Source: CAIYQJ01 sp963717255
GTDB taxonomy: Bacteria > Chloroflexota > Limnocylindria > Limnocylindrales > CSP1-4
DNA: 64,000 nt
Assembly (NCBI GenBank): GCA_963717255.1
Contig: CAVQVT010000006.1
Span: 124,001-188,000, forward strand
Direction: 5' to 3'
The translations under genes and the position numbers were made by a program. Below are positions 32,948 to 43,331 of this stretch, piece after piece. Position 1 is the stretch's first letter. Every line of letters begins with the position of its first letter. The notes under the pieces were generated by a model. The model was not told where the DNA came from and searched no databases. It worked only from the letters and a program-made list of their open reading frames with translations.

Positions 32948-33346
32948 ATGTCGAATCTCGGCTATCACGAGGGGACCGGCCGGCGGAAGACCGCCGTCGC
33001 GCGCGTGCGTCTCATGCCCGGCGAGGGTGAGATCGTCGTCAACGGTCGCACGCTCGAGCAGCACTTTGGCAACGCCGTGAGCGAGTCGGAGATCCGCATG
33101 CCGTTCCGCGTGACCGGCACCGAGGGTCGCTTCAACGTCATGGTCAAGGTCGAGGGCGGCGGCGTGACCGGCCAGGCCGGCGCGATCCGCCATGGGATCG
33201 CCCGGGCGCTCCTCGACGTGGACGCCGACGCGAACCGCGTCCCGCTGCGCCAGGCCGGCCTCCTCACCCGCGACCCGCGGATGAAGGAGCGGAAGAAGTA
33301 CGGTCTCAAGCGGGCCCGGAAGGCGCCGCAGTACACCAAGCGCTGA
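32948..33346 (+). CDS. rpsI: 30S ribosomal protein S9
   Basis: S9 has a C-terminal tail that touches P-site tRNA. The product has 132 residues. Conserved blocks are GTGRRKTAVARVRLMPGEG near the start, VKVEGGGVTGQAGAIRHGIARAL and the tail TRDPRMKERKKYGLKRARKAPQYTKR, ending in the tRNA-contacting Lys-Arg. It ends the ribosomal supercluster; a 70-bp gap with a possible weak hairpin separates it from the next gene. Confidence 0.98.
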   Translation: MSNLGYHEGTGRRKTAVARVRLMPGEGEIVVNGRTLEQHFGNAVSESEIRMPFRVTGTEGRFNVMVKVEGGGVTGQAGAIRHGIARALLDVDADANRVPLRQAGLLTRDPRMKERKKYGLKRARKAPQYTKR

Positions 33347-33369
33347 TTCCTGTGGGCCCGACGGGGCCC

Positions 33370-33385
33370 GGGTCGGCCGCGACCC
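33370..33385 (+). terminator. Possible weak hairpin after rpsI
   Basis: A 6-bp stem (33370-33375 with 33380-33385, 4-nt loop) lies in the 70-bp gap after rpsI, inside longer GC-rich complementarity. No T tract follows. It may mark the end of the ribosomal transcript but the signal is weak. Confidence 0.3.
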
Positions 33386-33416
33386 TCGCGGCGACCGGGC
33401 GCACGGACGGGGTGGG

Positions 33417-34430
33417 ATGACCGACAGGCTGTTCGACCGGTACAAGGACGCCCTCCGGGCGGGTCATGTCGCCGTGCTCCGCGGGCGCCTCGACGAGGCG
33501 CTCGCCGCCTATCGGGTCGCGGAGGAGATCGCCCCCGGACGAGCGCTGCCACACACCAGCATGGGAGGCGTCCTGCTCGACCTGGGTCGGGTGGACGAGG
33601 CCCTCGAGGAGCTGCGGATCGCGCTCGAGCTCGCGCCGCGGGACGAGGGCGCTCTCCTGGGTCGCGCCGAGGCGCTGGTCCGCGCGGGGCGGCCCGCCGA
33701 CGCCGCCGCCTTCCTCGACATCCTCGCCGAGGTCCAGGGCGAGGCGGGCCGCGGCGCGGACGCCATCGAGACGCTCCAGCGCGCCCTCGTCCTGGAGGAG
33801 AGGGTGGGACGCCGGCGGCGCTACCAGCGGGCGGTGCGGGACCTTCGCGTCGCGAGCGGCGGCCGGATGTCCGACGGAGCCTCGCGGCTCGCCCTGCCCC
33901 TCGCGGTGGCCGCGCCCGAGGCGGCGGCCGAGGTGCCCGCCACGGAGCCCGCGGCCGACGGGCCGGCGATCGAGGGCGAGGCCGGCACGGGACCAACGGA
34001 AGGCGCTCAGGCGGCGGCCGCGGATGCCGGTCCGGCAGAGGAGGCCGTCGCGGCGGTGCCCCGGGACCCCCGCCTCGCGGGTGACGCCCTGGTCGTGGCG
34101 GCGGAGGAGGCCATCGCCCGGGGCGACGATGCCGCGGCCCTCGACGCCTACCGCGAGGCGGCGCGGGTCTTCGACGAGGGCGGCCTGCCCATCGCCGCTC
34201 TCGACGCATGCCGCGAGGCGCTCGCCCTCGCACCCGGGGACATCGACGTCCACCTGCGGTACGCGTCGATTTACCGCTCGCGGGGCTGGCGCGAGATCGC
34301 CGCCGACCGGCTCGCGAGCATCCTGCGGCTCGTCGATCTTGCGGGCGACGCGGAGGGCCGCGAGCGCATCTGCGCCGTCATCGCCGCCACCTACCCCGAC
34401 GACGAGCGTCTCATCGCCCTCTGTGCCTGA
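33417..34430 (+). CDS. Tetratricopeptide-repeat protein, function unknown
   Basis: The 337-residue protein has two TPR units near the N-terminus (about residues 15-75, with AGHVAVLRGRLDEALAAYRV and GGVLLDLGRVDEALEELRIA), a partial third, an Ala/Glu-rich linker (about 160-215) and further TPR-like helices (about 220-320). It has no signal peptide or membrane segment, so it is expected in the cytoplasm. It sits between rpsI and cdaA, both plus strand, with a 60-bp gap to cdaA that contains a -10-like box. TPR arrays bind proteins, but no partner can be named. Confidence 0.85.
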   Translation: MTDRLFDRYKDALRAGHVAVLRGRLDEALAAYRVAEEIAPGRALPHTSMGGVLLDLGRVDEALEELRIALELAPRDEGALLGRAEALVRAGRPADAAAFLDILAEVQGEAGRGADAIETLQRALVLEERVGRRRRYQRAVRDLRVASGGRMSDGASRLALPLAVAAPEAAAEVPATEPAADGPAIEGEAGTGPTEGAQAAAADAGPAEEAVAAVPRDPRLAGDALVVAAEEAIARGDDAAALDAYREAARVFDEGGLPIAALDACREALALAPGDIDVHLRYASIYRSRGWREIAADRLASILRLVDLAGDAEGRERICAVIAATYPDDERLIALCA

Positions 34431-34475
34431 CCGGCACGGCCGGGGAGGCCGGACGGGCGTCCGGGACCCCGATGC

Positions 34476-34481
34476 TAGACT
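34476..34481 (+). promoter_or_regulatory. -10 box of cdaA (TAGACT), nearly leaderless
   Basis: TAGACT lies 9 nt before the cdaA ATG, with TG one base upstream (extended -10). No good -35 is seen at the expected distance. A transcript starting about 7 nt after the box would have a leader of a few bases at most. Confidence 0.45.
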
Positions 34482-34490
34482 CGTCACGGG

Positions 34491-35450
34491 ATGACCTTCA
34501 TCGAGTCCATCGGCGGACAGATCAGCTTCACCACGCTCCTCGACATCGGCATCACGGCGCTCCTCATCTACTGGCTGTTCAGCCTCATCCAGGGGACGCG
34601 CGCGGTCCGCCTCGTCATCGGCGTCGCCGTCCTCATCCTCGTGTACGCCCTGGCGCAGCTGCTCGACCTGCGCCTGCTGTCGCAGATCCTGCAGACCGGC
34701 GCCGTCGTCGGGCTGTTCGCGCTCGTCGTGGTCTTCCAGCCGGAGCTGCGCCGCGCCCTGGAGCGGATCGGCCGGGTCGGGTCGCTGGGGTGGCTGGCCT
34801 CTCCGGGTGAGGCGAGGGTCGCCGAGCGCGTCGCGGCAGCCGTCGCGGCCGCCTCCGCCCGGCTCGCGGCGCAGCGCGCGGGGGCACTCATCGTCATGGA
34901 GCGCGAGACCGGCCTCGGCGAATACGCGGAGACCGGGGTCCCGCTCGACGCCGAGCTGTCCGTGGACCTCATCTGCACGATCTTCGTCCCGCGGACGCCG
35001 CTGCACGACGGCGCTGTCATCGTCCGCGGCGAGAGGATCGTCGCCGCGGGTGCCACGCTCCCGCTCGCCGAGCTGACCGTCCAGCCGGAGCGCATCGGGA
35101 CGCGGCATCGCGCCGCCCTGGGCATCACCGAGCAGACCGACGCCGTCGTGGTGGTCGTCTCCGAGGAGACCGGCCGCATGAGCCTCGTGGAGCGGGCACG
35201 GATCGTCCGCAATCTCGACGAGGGGGCGCTCGCGAGCGCGCTCGTCGCGCTCCTGCGCCCCGGCGGCGGCAGGGGCGCAGGCGTGCTCGCCGGCCGTGCC
35301 CGGACCGTCTCGTTCTCGCAGGCGCGCTTCCAGGCGATCCCGCGGCGGGGCGCCCGGCCCGTGCAGGCTTCCGGTGACGAGCCGGAGGCTCCGGCGGCGG
35401 CCACCCCGGACGAGCCGGCCGCTGCGACGGCGAGCGGCGGGCCGGGATGA
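34491..35450 (+). CDS. cdaA: Diadenylate cyclase CdaA
   Basis: CdaA joins two ATP to make the second messenger c-di-AMP, which controls potassium and osmolyte uptake and cell-wall balance. The 319-residue protein has about three N-terminal membrane segments (residues roughly 15-75) and a cytoplasmic DAC domain. The two catalytic motifs are present: DGA in TPLHDGAVIV and RHR in GTRHRAALGITE. A roughly 50-residue Ala/Pro/Gly-rich tail follows the domain. It overlaps ybbR by 4 nt (ATGA), and glmM follows, matching the known cdaA-cdaR-glmM operon. Confidence 0.96.
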   Translation: MTFIESIGGQISFTTLLDIGITALLIYWLFSLIQGTRAVRLVIGVAVLILVYALAQLLDLRLLSQILQTGAVVGLFALVVVFQPELRRALERIGRVGSLGWLASPGEARVAERVAAAVAAASARLAAQRAGALIVMERETGLGEYAETGVPLDAELSVDLICTIFVPRTPLHDGAVIVRGERIVAAGATLPLAELTVQPERIGTRHRAALGITEQTDAVVVVVSEETGRMSLVERARIVRNLDEGALASALVALLRPGGGRGAGVLAGRARTVSFSQARFQAIPRRGARPVQASGDEPEAPAAATPDEPAAATASGGPG

Positions 35451-36712
35451 GGACCGCGGTCGACTTCGTCGTCCGGAACTGGCCCCTCAAGCTCGCGGCC
35501 ATCCTGCTCGCCGTCGCCCTGTACGCGGGCGTCGTGGTCTCCCAGAGTGCCCGGACGTGGCCGGGCCGCGTGCCGATCGAGGCGCTGAACCAGCCGACCA
35601 GCGTCTTCGTCCTCGATGCCCTCCCGGACGTCACGGCCATCCGCTACCTGGCTCCGGTCGACGCGGCCAACCGGATCTCGAGCCTCAGCTTCACCGCGTC
35701 GGTGGACCTCGGAGGGGTCGATCCGCGCTCCGCCGACGGGTTCGTCACCGTGCCGGTCGTCGTCACCGCCACGGATCCGCGGATCCAGGTGGTGGACTAC
35801 GCGCCGCAGCGCATCCAGGTCCGCGTGGACCCGCTCGTGGACGTGACCGTCCCGGTCGAGGTCGACCGCGGGACGCTTCCCGAGGGGCTCATCGCGACGG
35901 ACCCGAGCGTGGAGCCGGCGACGGTCACGGTCACCGGGCCGAAGTCACAGGCCACGCAGGTCGTCGCGGCCCTGGCGCGCGTCCGCGTCCAGCCCGCCGG
36001 GCTCGACGTGGACCGGCAGGTGGACCTCGTCCCGGTGGACGCGCGGGGCGCCGAGGTCGCGCAGGTGGACGTCTCCCCGCCGTCGGCGCGCGTCCGGATC
36101 GGCGTCTCAAGCCAGTCCACCACGCGGACGCTCCCGGTCGCGCCCGTGCTGCGCGGCGAGCCGGCGAACGGCTACGAGGTGACCGCCACGTCGACCGACC
36201 CGGCGGTCGTCACGATCCACGGCGATGCGGCCACGCTGGCCGGCCTCACGTCCATCCCCACGAAGCCGGTGAGCATCGAGGGAGCGAAGGAGGACGTCGT
36301 CCGGAAGGTGGGGCTCGTCCCGCCGGACGGTGTCACGCTCGACCTCGAGACGCCGGTCGCGGTGACGGCCGCGATCGGGCCGCGCGAAGGGACGCGGACG
36401 CTCACGGCGGGGATCGTGCTCGACGGGGCATCCGCGGATCTCACGTATGCGCTGGGCTCCGGCTCCGTGCTCGTCACGCTGGGCGGCCCGGTCGCCAGCC
36501 TGGACGCCATCGACGCGGGGTCGTTCACCGTCCGCGTGGACGTCGCGGACCTCGCATCCGGCTCGCACGTCGTGCCGGTCATCGTGGACGTCCCGGACGA
36601 GCTCACGCTCGTCTCCGTCACGCCGCCGCGGATCGCCGTCGAGGTGATCGCGCCGGCGCCGACCCCCACGCCATCGCCGCCGCCGACGGCCGAGCCGTCG
36701 CTCGGCCCCTGA
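35447..36712 (+). CDS. ybbR: YbbR-domain protein (CdaR-like regulator of diadenylate cyclase)
   Basis: CdaR/YbbR proteins bind CdaA at the membrane and tune c-di-AMP synthesis. The 421-residue protein has one N-terminal membrane helix (about residues 14-33, LKLAAILLAVALYAGVVV) followed by an extracytoplasmic part with about four YbbR repeats, each with the pattern of V-x-V-x-L-x-G-x and the PSxVxV(T/R)-type strands. It ends in a Pro/Thr-rich tail. The ATG overlaps cdaA. The repeat count is by eye. A Pro/Ala-rich C-terminus (PAPTPTPSPPPTAEP) is unusual for the family. Confidence 0.9.
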   Translation: MRTAVDFVVRNWPLKLAAILLAVALYAGVVVSQSARTWPGRVPIEALNQPTSVFVLDALPDVTAIRYLAPVDAANRISSLSFTASVDLGGVDPRSADGFVTVPVVVTATDPRIQVVDYAPQRIQVRVDPLVDVTVPVEVDRGTLPEGLIATDPSVEPATVTVTGPKSQATQVVAALARVRVQPAGLDVDRQVDLVPVDARGAEVAQVDVSPPSARVRIGVSSQSTTRTLPVAPVLRGEPANGYEVTATSTDPAVVTIHGDAATLAGLTSIPTKPVSIEGAKEDVVRKVGLVPPDGVTLDLETPVAVTAAIGPREGTRTLTAGIVLDGASADLTYALGSGSVLVTLGGPVASLDAIDAGSFTVRVDVADLASGSHVVPVIVDVPDELTLVSVTPPRIAVEVIAPAPTPTPSPPPTAEPSLGP

Positions 36713-36725
36713 CCCGGAGGATCGA

Positions 36726-38060
36726 TTGGGCCGTCTCTTCGGCACGGACGGGATCCGCGGGGTCGCGAACGTGGATCTCACGCCCGCGCTGGCGTTCGCC
36801 CTCGGGCGTGCCACCGCCCGCCGCCTCGCGGGCCCCGGCAGAGCGATCGTCGTCGGCCGCGACACCCGCCGCTCCGGCGACATGTTCGTCTCGGCGATCG
36901 CCGCGGGTGCGGCGAGCCTGGGCGCCGACGTGCATCTCGCGGGGGAGGTCCCCACCCCGGGCCTGGCGTTCCTCGTCGCGGACGGGGCGTATGCCGCCGG
37001 AATCATGGTGTCCGCCTCGCACAACCCGGCAGCCGACAACGGCCTGAAGGTCCTCGACGCGCGCGGGATGAAGCTCGACGACCGGGTGGAGGACGAGATC
37101 GAGATCCTGATCTCGGCGTCGGACGGGCTGGAGGGCGTCCCGAACGAGGCGATCGGGTCGATCCGCGACCTCACCGAGGGCCTTCGGGCGCGATATGTCG
37201 CGCACCGTTCGGCGCTCGCTTCGACGTTCCGTTCGAACCAGCGGGTCGTCGTCGACGGGGCGAACGGCTCCGGCGCCGCTGTCGCCGGCGGGATCCTCGC
37301 GGCGACGGGCGCCCGCATCGAGGTGATCCACTGCCGGCCCGACGGAGTGAACATCAACCTCGGATGCGGCGCGACAGACCCGGTCTCGCTGGCCGCGGAG
37401 GTCGTGGCCCGCGGTGCCGACCTCGGGTTCGCGCTCGACGGGGACGCCGACCGCTGCGTCGCCGTGGACGCGTCCGGCCGCATCGTCGACGGCGACCAGC
37501 TCATCGGGCTGCTCGCCATCGACCGTATCGAGCGTGGCGTGCTGCCGCACGGGCGGGTCGTCGCGAGCGTGCTCTCCAACGGGGGCCTCGAGGCCGCACT
37601 GGAGCACGCCGGGGGGAGCCTGGTGCGGACGCCCGTCGGGGACAAGTACATCCTCGAGGGGATGCTCGCCAACGACGCCGCCCTCGGCGGCGAGAAGAGC
37701 GGGCACGTGATCTTCCGCGAGCTCTCGTCCACCGGGGACGGGATCGTGACCGCGATCGAGGTGCTGCGCGTCATGAGCGCCTCGGGCGCCGCCATCGCGG
37801 ACCTCGCCGCGCGGATCCCTCTCCTGCCGCAGGTGCAGCGCGCGATCCGTGTCCGCCACAAGGAGCGGTGGGAGAGCGACCCGGCGATCGTCGCGGCGGT
37901 CGAGGAAGCGCGGCTGCGCCTCGGTCGCGCCGGGCGCATCCTCGTCCGCCCCTCCGGGACGGAGCCGGCACTCCGGATCATGGTGGAGGGCCCGGACCCG
38001 GACCTCGTCGCGGAGCTCGCCGACGGCATCGGGGCACTCGCGGACCAGCGACTACACTAG
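36726..38060 (+). CDS. glmM: Phosphoglucosamine mutase GlmM (TTG start)
   Basis: GlmM converts glucosamine-6-phosphate to glucosamine-1-phosphate for peptidoglycan precursors; in some bacteria it binds and inhibits CdaA. The TTG at 36726 follows a GGAGG site and gives 444 residues, the family norm. The protein begins GRLFGTDGIRG. The phosphoserine loop SASHNP has Ser98, the metal loop is DGDADRC, the sugar-binding loop is GEKSGH and the phosphate loop is RPSGTEPALRIMVE. No ATG is available in frame near this point. It follows ybbR after 13 nt. Confidence 0.97.
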   Translation: MGRLFGTDGIRGVANVDLTPALAFALGRATARRLAGPGRAIVVGRDTRRSGDMFVSAIAAGAASLGADVHLAGEVPTPGLAFLVADGAYAAGIMVSASHNPAADNGLKVLDARGMKLDDRVEDEIEILISASDGLEGVPNEAIGSIRDLTEGLRARYVAHRSALASTFRSNQRVVVDGANGSGAAVAGGILAATGARIEVIHCRPDGVNINLGCGATDPVSLAAEVVARGADLGFALDGDADRCVAVDASGRIVDGDQLIGLLAIDRIERGVLPHGRVVASVLSNGGLEAALEHAGGSLVRTPVGDKYILEGMLANDAALGGEKSGHVIFRELSSTGDGIVTAIEVLRVMSASGAAIADLAARIPLLPQVQRAIRVRHKERWESDPAIVAAVEEARLRLGRAGRILVRPSGTEPALRIMVEGPDPDLVAELADGIGALADQRLH

Positions 38061-38110
38061 CCGGTGCCCCGCGACGGGCGACGAAGGCGAGAGAGAGGGA
38101 CCTCCGGGGC

Positions 38111-39946
<1,836 letters not shown>

Positions 39947-39950
39947 CGCG

Positions 39951-40484
39951 ATGGCCAGCGACGTCCGGCTCGACGGCCCGCCGCCCGGCACGACCGAGCT
40001 CGGGATCGACATCGTCCGGGTCGCGCGGCTCCGTGCCGCGCTCGAGCGGTTCGGCGACCGCTTCGTGAGCCGGGTGTGCACCCCGCGCGAGGCCGCGTAC
40101 GTGCGCGGCCGGGCGGAGACGCTCGCGGGCCGGTGGGCGGCGAAAGAGGCCGTCAGCAAGGTGCTGGGCCTGGGGGTCCGCGGGATCGGCTGGCGCGACA
40201 TCGAGGTCGAGCGGCTGCCGACCGGGCAGCCGGCGGTGGTGCTCCACGGGCGCGCGGCCGCGCGGGCGGAGCAGCTGGGCATGGCGAGCATCGCGCTCTC
40301 GATCAGCCACGAGGACGAGTTCGCCGTGGCGATCGCCTACGGCGTGCGCTCGGCAGCCGGCCGGTACGTGTTCCCACCGGACATCGACGACCGGATCGAC
40401 GAGCGGGAGCGCGCCCTGCTCGCGCGGCTCGAGCGCGTCCGTGCGCTCCACGCGCAGCTCCGCGCGGCGGAGGAGGGGGCGTGA
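39951..40484 (+). CDS. acpS: Holo-[acyl-carrier-protein] synthase
   Basis: AcpS transfers 4'-phosphopantetheine from CoA to apo-ACP, activating fatty-acid synthesis. The ATG at 39951 gives 177 residues. The metal-binding motif LGIDIV is near residue 17 and the second motif (WAAKEAVSKVLG, with Glu and Lys) about 40 residues later; FVSRVCTPREA between them is typical. A roughly 45-residue extension after the core (ERERALLARLERVRALHAQL) is helical and charged; the family is usually about 120-130 residues. The stop overlaps nnrD (GTGA). Confidence 0.93.
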   Translation: MASDVRLDGPPPGTTELGIDIVRVARLRAALERFGDRFVSRVCTPREAAYVRGRAETLAGRWAAKEAVSKVLGLGVRGIGWRDIEVERLPTGQPAVVLHGRAAARAEQLGMASIALSISHEDEFAVAIAYGVRSAAGRYVFPPDIDDRIDERERALLARLERVRALHAQLRAAEEGA

Positions 40485-41563
40485 GCGGGCACGCTGCAGG
40501 GGCGCGACCGGACCCGATCGACGAACGCGCGGCCGCCGCGCTCCTGCCGGCTCGCCCCGTCCGGGGACACAAGGGGACGTTCGGCAAGCTGCTCGTCATC
40601 GCCGGTTCGCTCGACTACGCCGGCGCGGCACTCCTCGTGTGCCGTGCGGCGGGCCGCGCCGGCGCCGGCCTGGTGACGCTCGCGGTCCCGGAGTCGCTTC
40701 AGCCGCTCTTCGCCGCGAAGGTCGAGGAGGCGACGACGATGGCGCTGCCGGAGGACGACGTCGAGGAGGTCGACCCCGAGCCTGCCCTTGCGAAGGTCCT
40801 CGATCACGACCACGACGCTCTCGTCGTCGGGCCCGGGCTCCGCGCCGCGCTCGCCACCGGCGACCTCGTCCGGGGCATCCTCTCGGTCGAAGGCGACCCC
40901 GACCCGGCCCCCGCGGTCGTGGATGCCGAGGCTCTCCGCTCGCTCGCGTCGGAGGACGGCTGGTGGGAGGGGATCCGCCGCCGAGCCGTCCTCACCCCGC
41001 ACACGGGCGAGTTCGTCCGCCTCCGCGTCGCGAGCGGCGTCGAGGCGGGGGCGGACGGGGATCTCATCGCGGACGACGACGCCCGCGCCGCAGCGGCGGC
41101 GGACGCCGCCCGGGCCTGGGGCCAGGTCGTCGTCCTCAAGGGCGCCCGGACGGTCGTCGCGGCGCCGGACGGCTCGGTCGCGGTCGCGCCGTTCGAGAAC
41201 CCGGCGCTCGCGAGCGGCGGGACCGGCGACGTGCTCGCCGGCACCATCGGCGCGCTCCTCGCCCAGGGCCTGGCGCCGTACGATGCCGCCCGACTCGGCG
41301 TCCACCTGCACGGGGCGGCGGGTGAGGCCGTCCGCCACCGGATCGGCGACGCGGGCCTCCTCGCGTCGGACCTGCCTCTGGAGATCGCGATCGCGCGCCG
41401 CCGGCTGCAGGACCGCGTGGACCGCGAGGCGCGTGGCCGCCGCCTCGGCTTCGGCGCCCACGGCGACGTGGGCGCGCACGCCGACGCCGCAGGCGCGCAC
41501 CCGGCCGATGGAGCCGACGGAGCGGAGCCGCGCGCCGCCGGAGACGCCGCCGGGGACGCATGA
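40481..41563 (+). CDS. nnrD: ADP-dependent NAD(P)HX dehydratase (epimerase domain absent)
   Basis: NnrD repairs damaged NAD(P)HX back to NAD(P)H using ADP. The GTG at 40481 gives 360 residues. The ribokinase-like fold shows HKGTFGKLLVIAGSLDYAGA, VVGPGLR, LTPHTGEF and the diagnostic NPALASGGTGDVLAGTIGALLAQG. In many bacteria this domain is fused behind an NnrE epimerase domain; here there is none, and acpS occupies the upstream place. About 50 residues at the C-terminus (GAHGDVGAHADAAGAH) are low complexity. It overlaps both acpS and alr by 4 nt. Confidence 0.93.
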   Translation: MSGHAAGARPDPIDERAAAALLPARPVRGHKGTFGKLLVIAGSLDYAGAALLVCRAAGRAGAGLVTLAVPESLQPLFAAKVEEATTMALPEDDVEEVDPEPALAKVLDHDHDALVVGPGLRAALATGDLVRGILSVEGDPDPAPAVVDAEALRSLASEDGWWEGIRRRAVLTPHTGEFVRLRVASGVEAGADGDLIADDDARAAAAADAARAWGQVVVLKGARTVVAAPDGSVAVAPFENPALASGGTGDVLAGTIGALLAQGLAPYDAARLGVHLHGAAGEAVRHRIGDAGLLASDLPLEIAIARRRLQDRVDREARGRRLGFGAHGDVGAHADAAGAHPADGADGAEPRAAGDAAGDA

Positions 41564-42810
41564 GCCGATCCGCGCCCATCGACCGGCGTCTCGCGGAGGC
41601 CGGCCTTCCGATGCTCCCGCGCACGGCCTGGCTGCGAGTGGACACGGACGTCCTTGCGGCGAACCTGGCGGCGCTGCGGGCGCTCGCGGGCTCCGGCGTC
41701 GCCATCCACGTCGTCGTCAAGGCGGACGCGTACGGCCACGGGGCCGTCCCGGTCTCCCGGGCGCTCGAGGCGGCCGGCGCCGACGGGTTCTGTGTCGCGT
41801 CCTTCGACGAGGCGCTCGAGCTGCGCGCCGGCGGCGTGCGCGCGCCCGTGGTCGTCCTGTACGCCGTCCCGGCGGCCCACGTCGCCGAGGCCGCTCGCCT
41901 TCGCGTCGCCCTCACCGTCGCGGACGACGTCCTCCTCCCCCGGACCCTGGAGGCCGTCGCCGCCGCTCGGGCAGCAGGCGCGCTGCGCCGGCGTGTCGCG
42001 ATCCATCTCCAGGTGGAGACCGGTCTCGGGCGGGATGGGGTGGACGCCGCGTCCGTCGCGGCCGCGGCGCGCGCGATCCGCGCGACCCCCGGAGCGGCTC
42101 TCGCCGGCGTCTGGACCCACCTCGCCGCCCCGGGCGACCCGGCGAGCGCCGGCCGGCAGGTCGCCTCGTTCGCGGAAGCCACGGGGCGGCTCGCGCAGGC
42201 CCGCGTCCGCCACGGGCCGCGGCACGTCGCGGCGAGCGGCGCGGTCCTCGCGTCATCCGCCCCCCCGTACGACGCAGCGCGCATCGGCATCGCGGTCTTC
42301 GGCATCGCCCCGGACACGGTCGCGGGCGACCCCGCCGTGCGGGACCGCCTCGCGCTGCTCCGACCCGCGGCGTCCCTCCACGCGCTCCCCGTCCGCGTGG
42401 CCGACCTGCCGGCGGGGCACGGCGTGGGGTACGGCCCGTCGTTCGTCACCGGCCGGCCCAGCCGGATCGCCACGCTCCCGCTCGGGTACGCGGACGGCTG
42501 GTGGAGGGCTTTCGAGGGCGCGCCCGTCCTCGTCCGCGGCATGGCCGTCCCGACGGTCGGCCGCGTGTCCATGGACTCCGTCACGGTGGACGTCACCGAC
42601 GTCCCGGGCCCGCCGGTCACCGTCGACGACGAGTTCGTCCTGCTGGGTCGCCAGGGCACGGCGGAGGCCGGGATCGACGAGCTGGCGCGTCGAGGCGCCA
42701 CCATCGCGTACGAGGTGGTCGCGCTGCTCGGCCGGCGTCTCTCCCGGGTGTACAATTCGTCCTCCGGCACCGGCACGATACGGACGCTCACGGGGGAGGT
42801 CCGGCGATGA
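41560..42810 (+). CDS. alr: Alanine racemase
   Basis: Alr interconverts L- and D-alanine for peptidoglycan, using PLP. The product has 416 residues. The PLP lysine is Lys54 in VVKADAYGHG. The QVETGLGRDG block, SSAPPYDAARIGIAVFGI and the second catalytic Tyr region (GVGYGPSF, with Tyr) and MDSVTVDVTDV are present. Typical Alr proteins are about 360-390 residues; the extra is an N-terminal lead (about 20 residues). The ATG overlaps nnrD, and the 3' end overlaps the macro-domain gene (ATGA). Confidence 0.95.
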   Translation: MSRSAPIDRRLAEAGLPMLPRTAWLRVDTDVLAANLAALRALAGSGVAIHVVVKADAYGHGAVPVSRALEAAGADGFCVASFDEALELRAGGVRAPVVVLYAVPAAHVAEAARLRVALTVADDVLLPRTLEAVAAARAAGALRRRVAIHLQVETGLGRDGVDAASVAAAARAIRATPGAALAGVWTHLAAPGDPASAGRQVASFAEATGRLAQARVRHGPRHVAASGAVLASSAPPYDAARIGIAVFGIAPDTVAGDPAVRDRLALLRPAASLHALPVRVADLPAGHGVGYGPSFVTGRPSRIATLPLGYADGWWRAFEGAPVLVRGMAVPTVGRVSMDSVTVDVTDVPGPPVTVDDEFVLLGRQGTAEAGIDELARRGATIAYEVVALLGRRLSRVYNSSSGTGTIRTLTGEVRR

Positions 42811-43331
42811 CGCGACTCCAGGCCTGGCGCGGGGACATCTGCGATCTCGAGGTCGATGCGATCGTCTCGCCCTCGACGATCTCTCTCTGGATGTCGAGCG
42901 GCGTCGGAGCGGCGATCAAGAAGCGCGGCGGTGACGCCATCGAGATCGCGGCCGTCCGCAAGGCGCCGGTCGCCCTCGGCGATGCGGTCGTCACCTCGGC
43001 CGGCGCCCTGCTCGCGAAGAGCGTGATCCACGCGGCCACGCTGGAGGCCGCACACCGGACGACACCCGAGGTGGTCGCGACGGCGGCGCGCAGCGCCGTG
43101 CGGCGGGCGCATGAGATCGGGGCGCACTCGCTCGCGGTGCCGGCGCTCGGCGCGGGCATGGGCGGCCTGGACGGGGAGGCGTCCGCGCGGGCGACCGTCG
43201 CGGCCGTCCGCGAAGCACTCGCCGACGCGCCCGGGGTCCGGCGGGTGGTCTTCGCGCTCGCGGATGCCGAGACCTTCGACGCCTATCGCGCCGAGATCGA
43301 GCGGACGGAGATGCCGGTGGGGACCGCATGA
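42807..43331 (+). CDS. Macro-domain protein (ADP-ribose binding family), divergent
   Basis: Macro domains bind or hydrolyse ADP-ribose derivatives. The ATG overlaps the alr stop and gives 174 residues, essentially one domain. The start (GDICDLEVDAIVSPSTISLWMSSGV) matches the family's V-D-A-I-V-N-A-A-N region, but the usual Asn-Ala-Ala-Asn is Ser-Pro-Ser-Thr, so a residue used for hydrolysis in many members is missing. GVGAAIKKRGGDAIE and VPALGAGMGGLDGEASARATV fit the binding loops. Its role beside alr is unknown. The following 99-codon gene overlaps it. Confidence 0.85.
   Translation: MTRLQAWRGDICDLEVDAIVSPSTISLWMSSGVGAAIKKRGGDAIEIAAVRKAPVALGDAVVTSAGALLAKSVIHAATLEAAHRTTPEVVATAARSAVRRAHEIGAHSLAVPALGAGMGGLDGEASARATVAAVREALADAPGVRRVVFALADAETFDAYRAEIERTEMPVGTA

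Noticed and set aside
38053..38058. Promoter of glmS (TACACT)
   Set aside because: No -35 at the right distance, it overlaps the end of glmM, and glmS is likely co-transcribed with cdaA-ybbR-glmM.
38061..38110. glmS ribozyme or riboswitch in the glmM-glmS gap
   Set aside because: The gap is only 50 bp, too short for the glmS ribozyme, and no conserved core is visible.
42751..42756. TACAAT -10 box inside the end of alr as a promoter for the macro-domain gene
   Set aside because: The box itself is good, but no -35 is present and the gene is coupled to alr by ATGA overlap, so it was not called.
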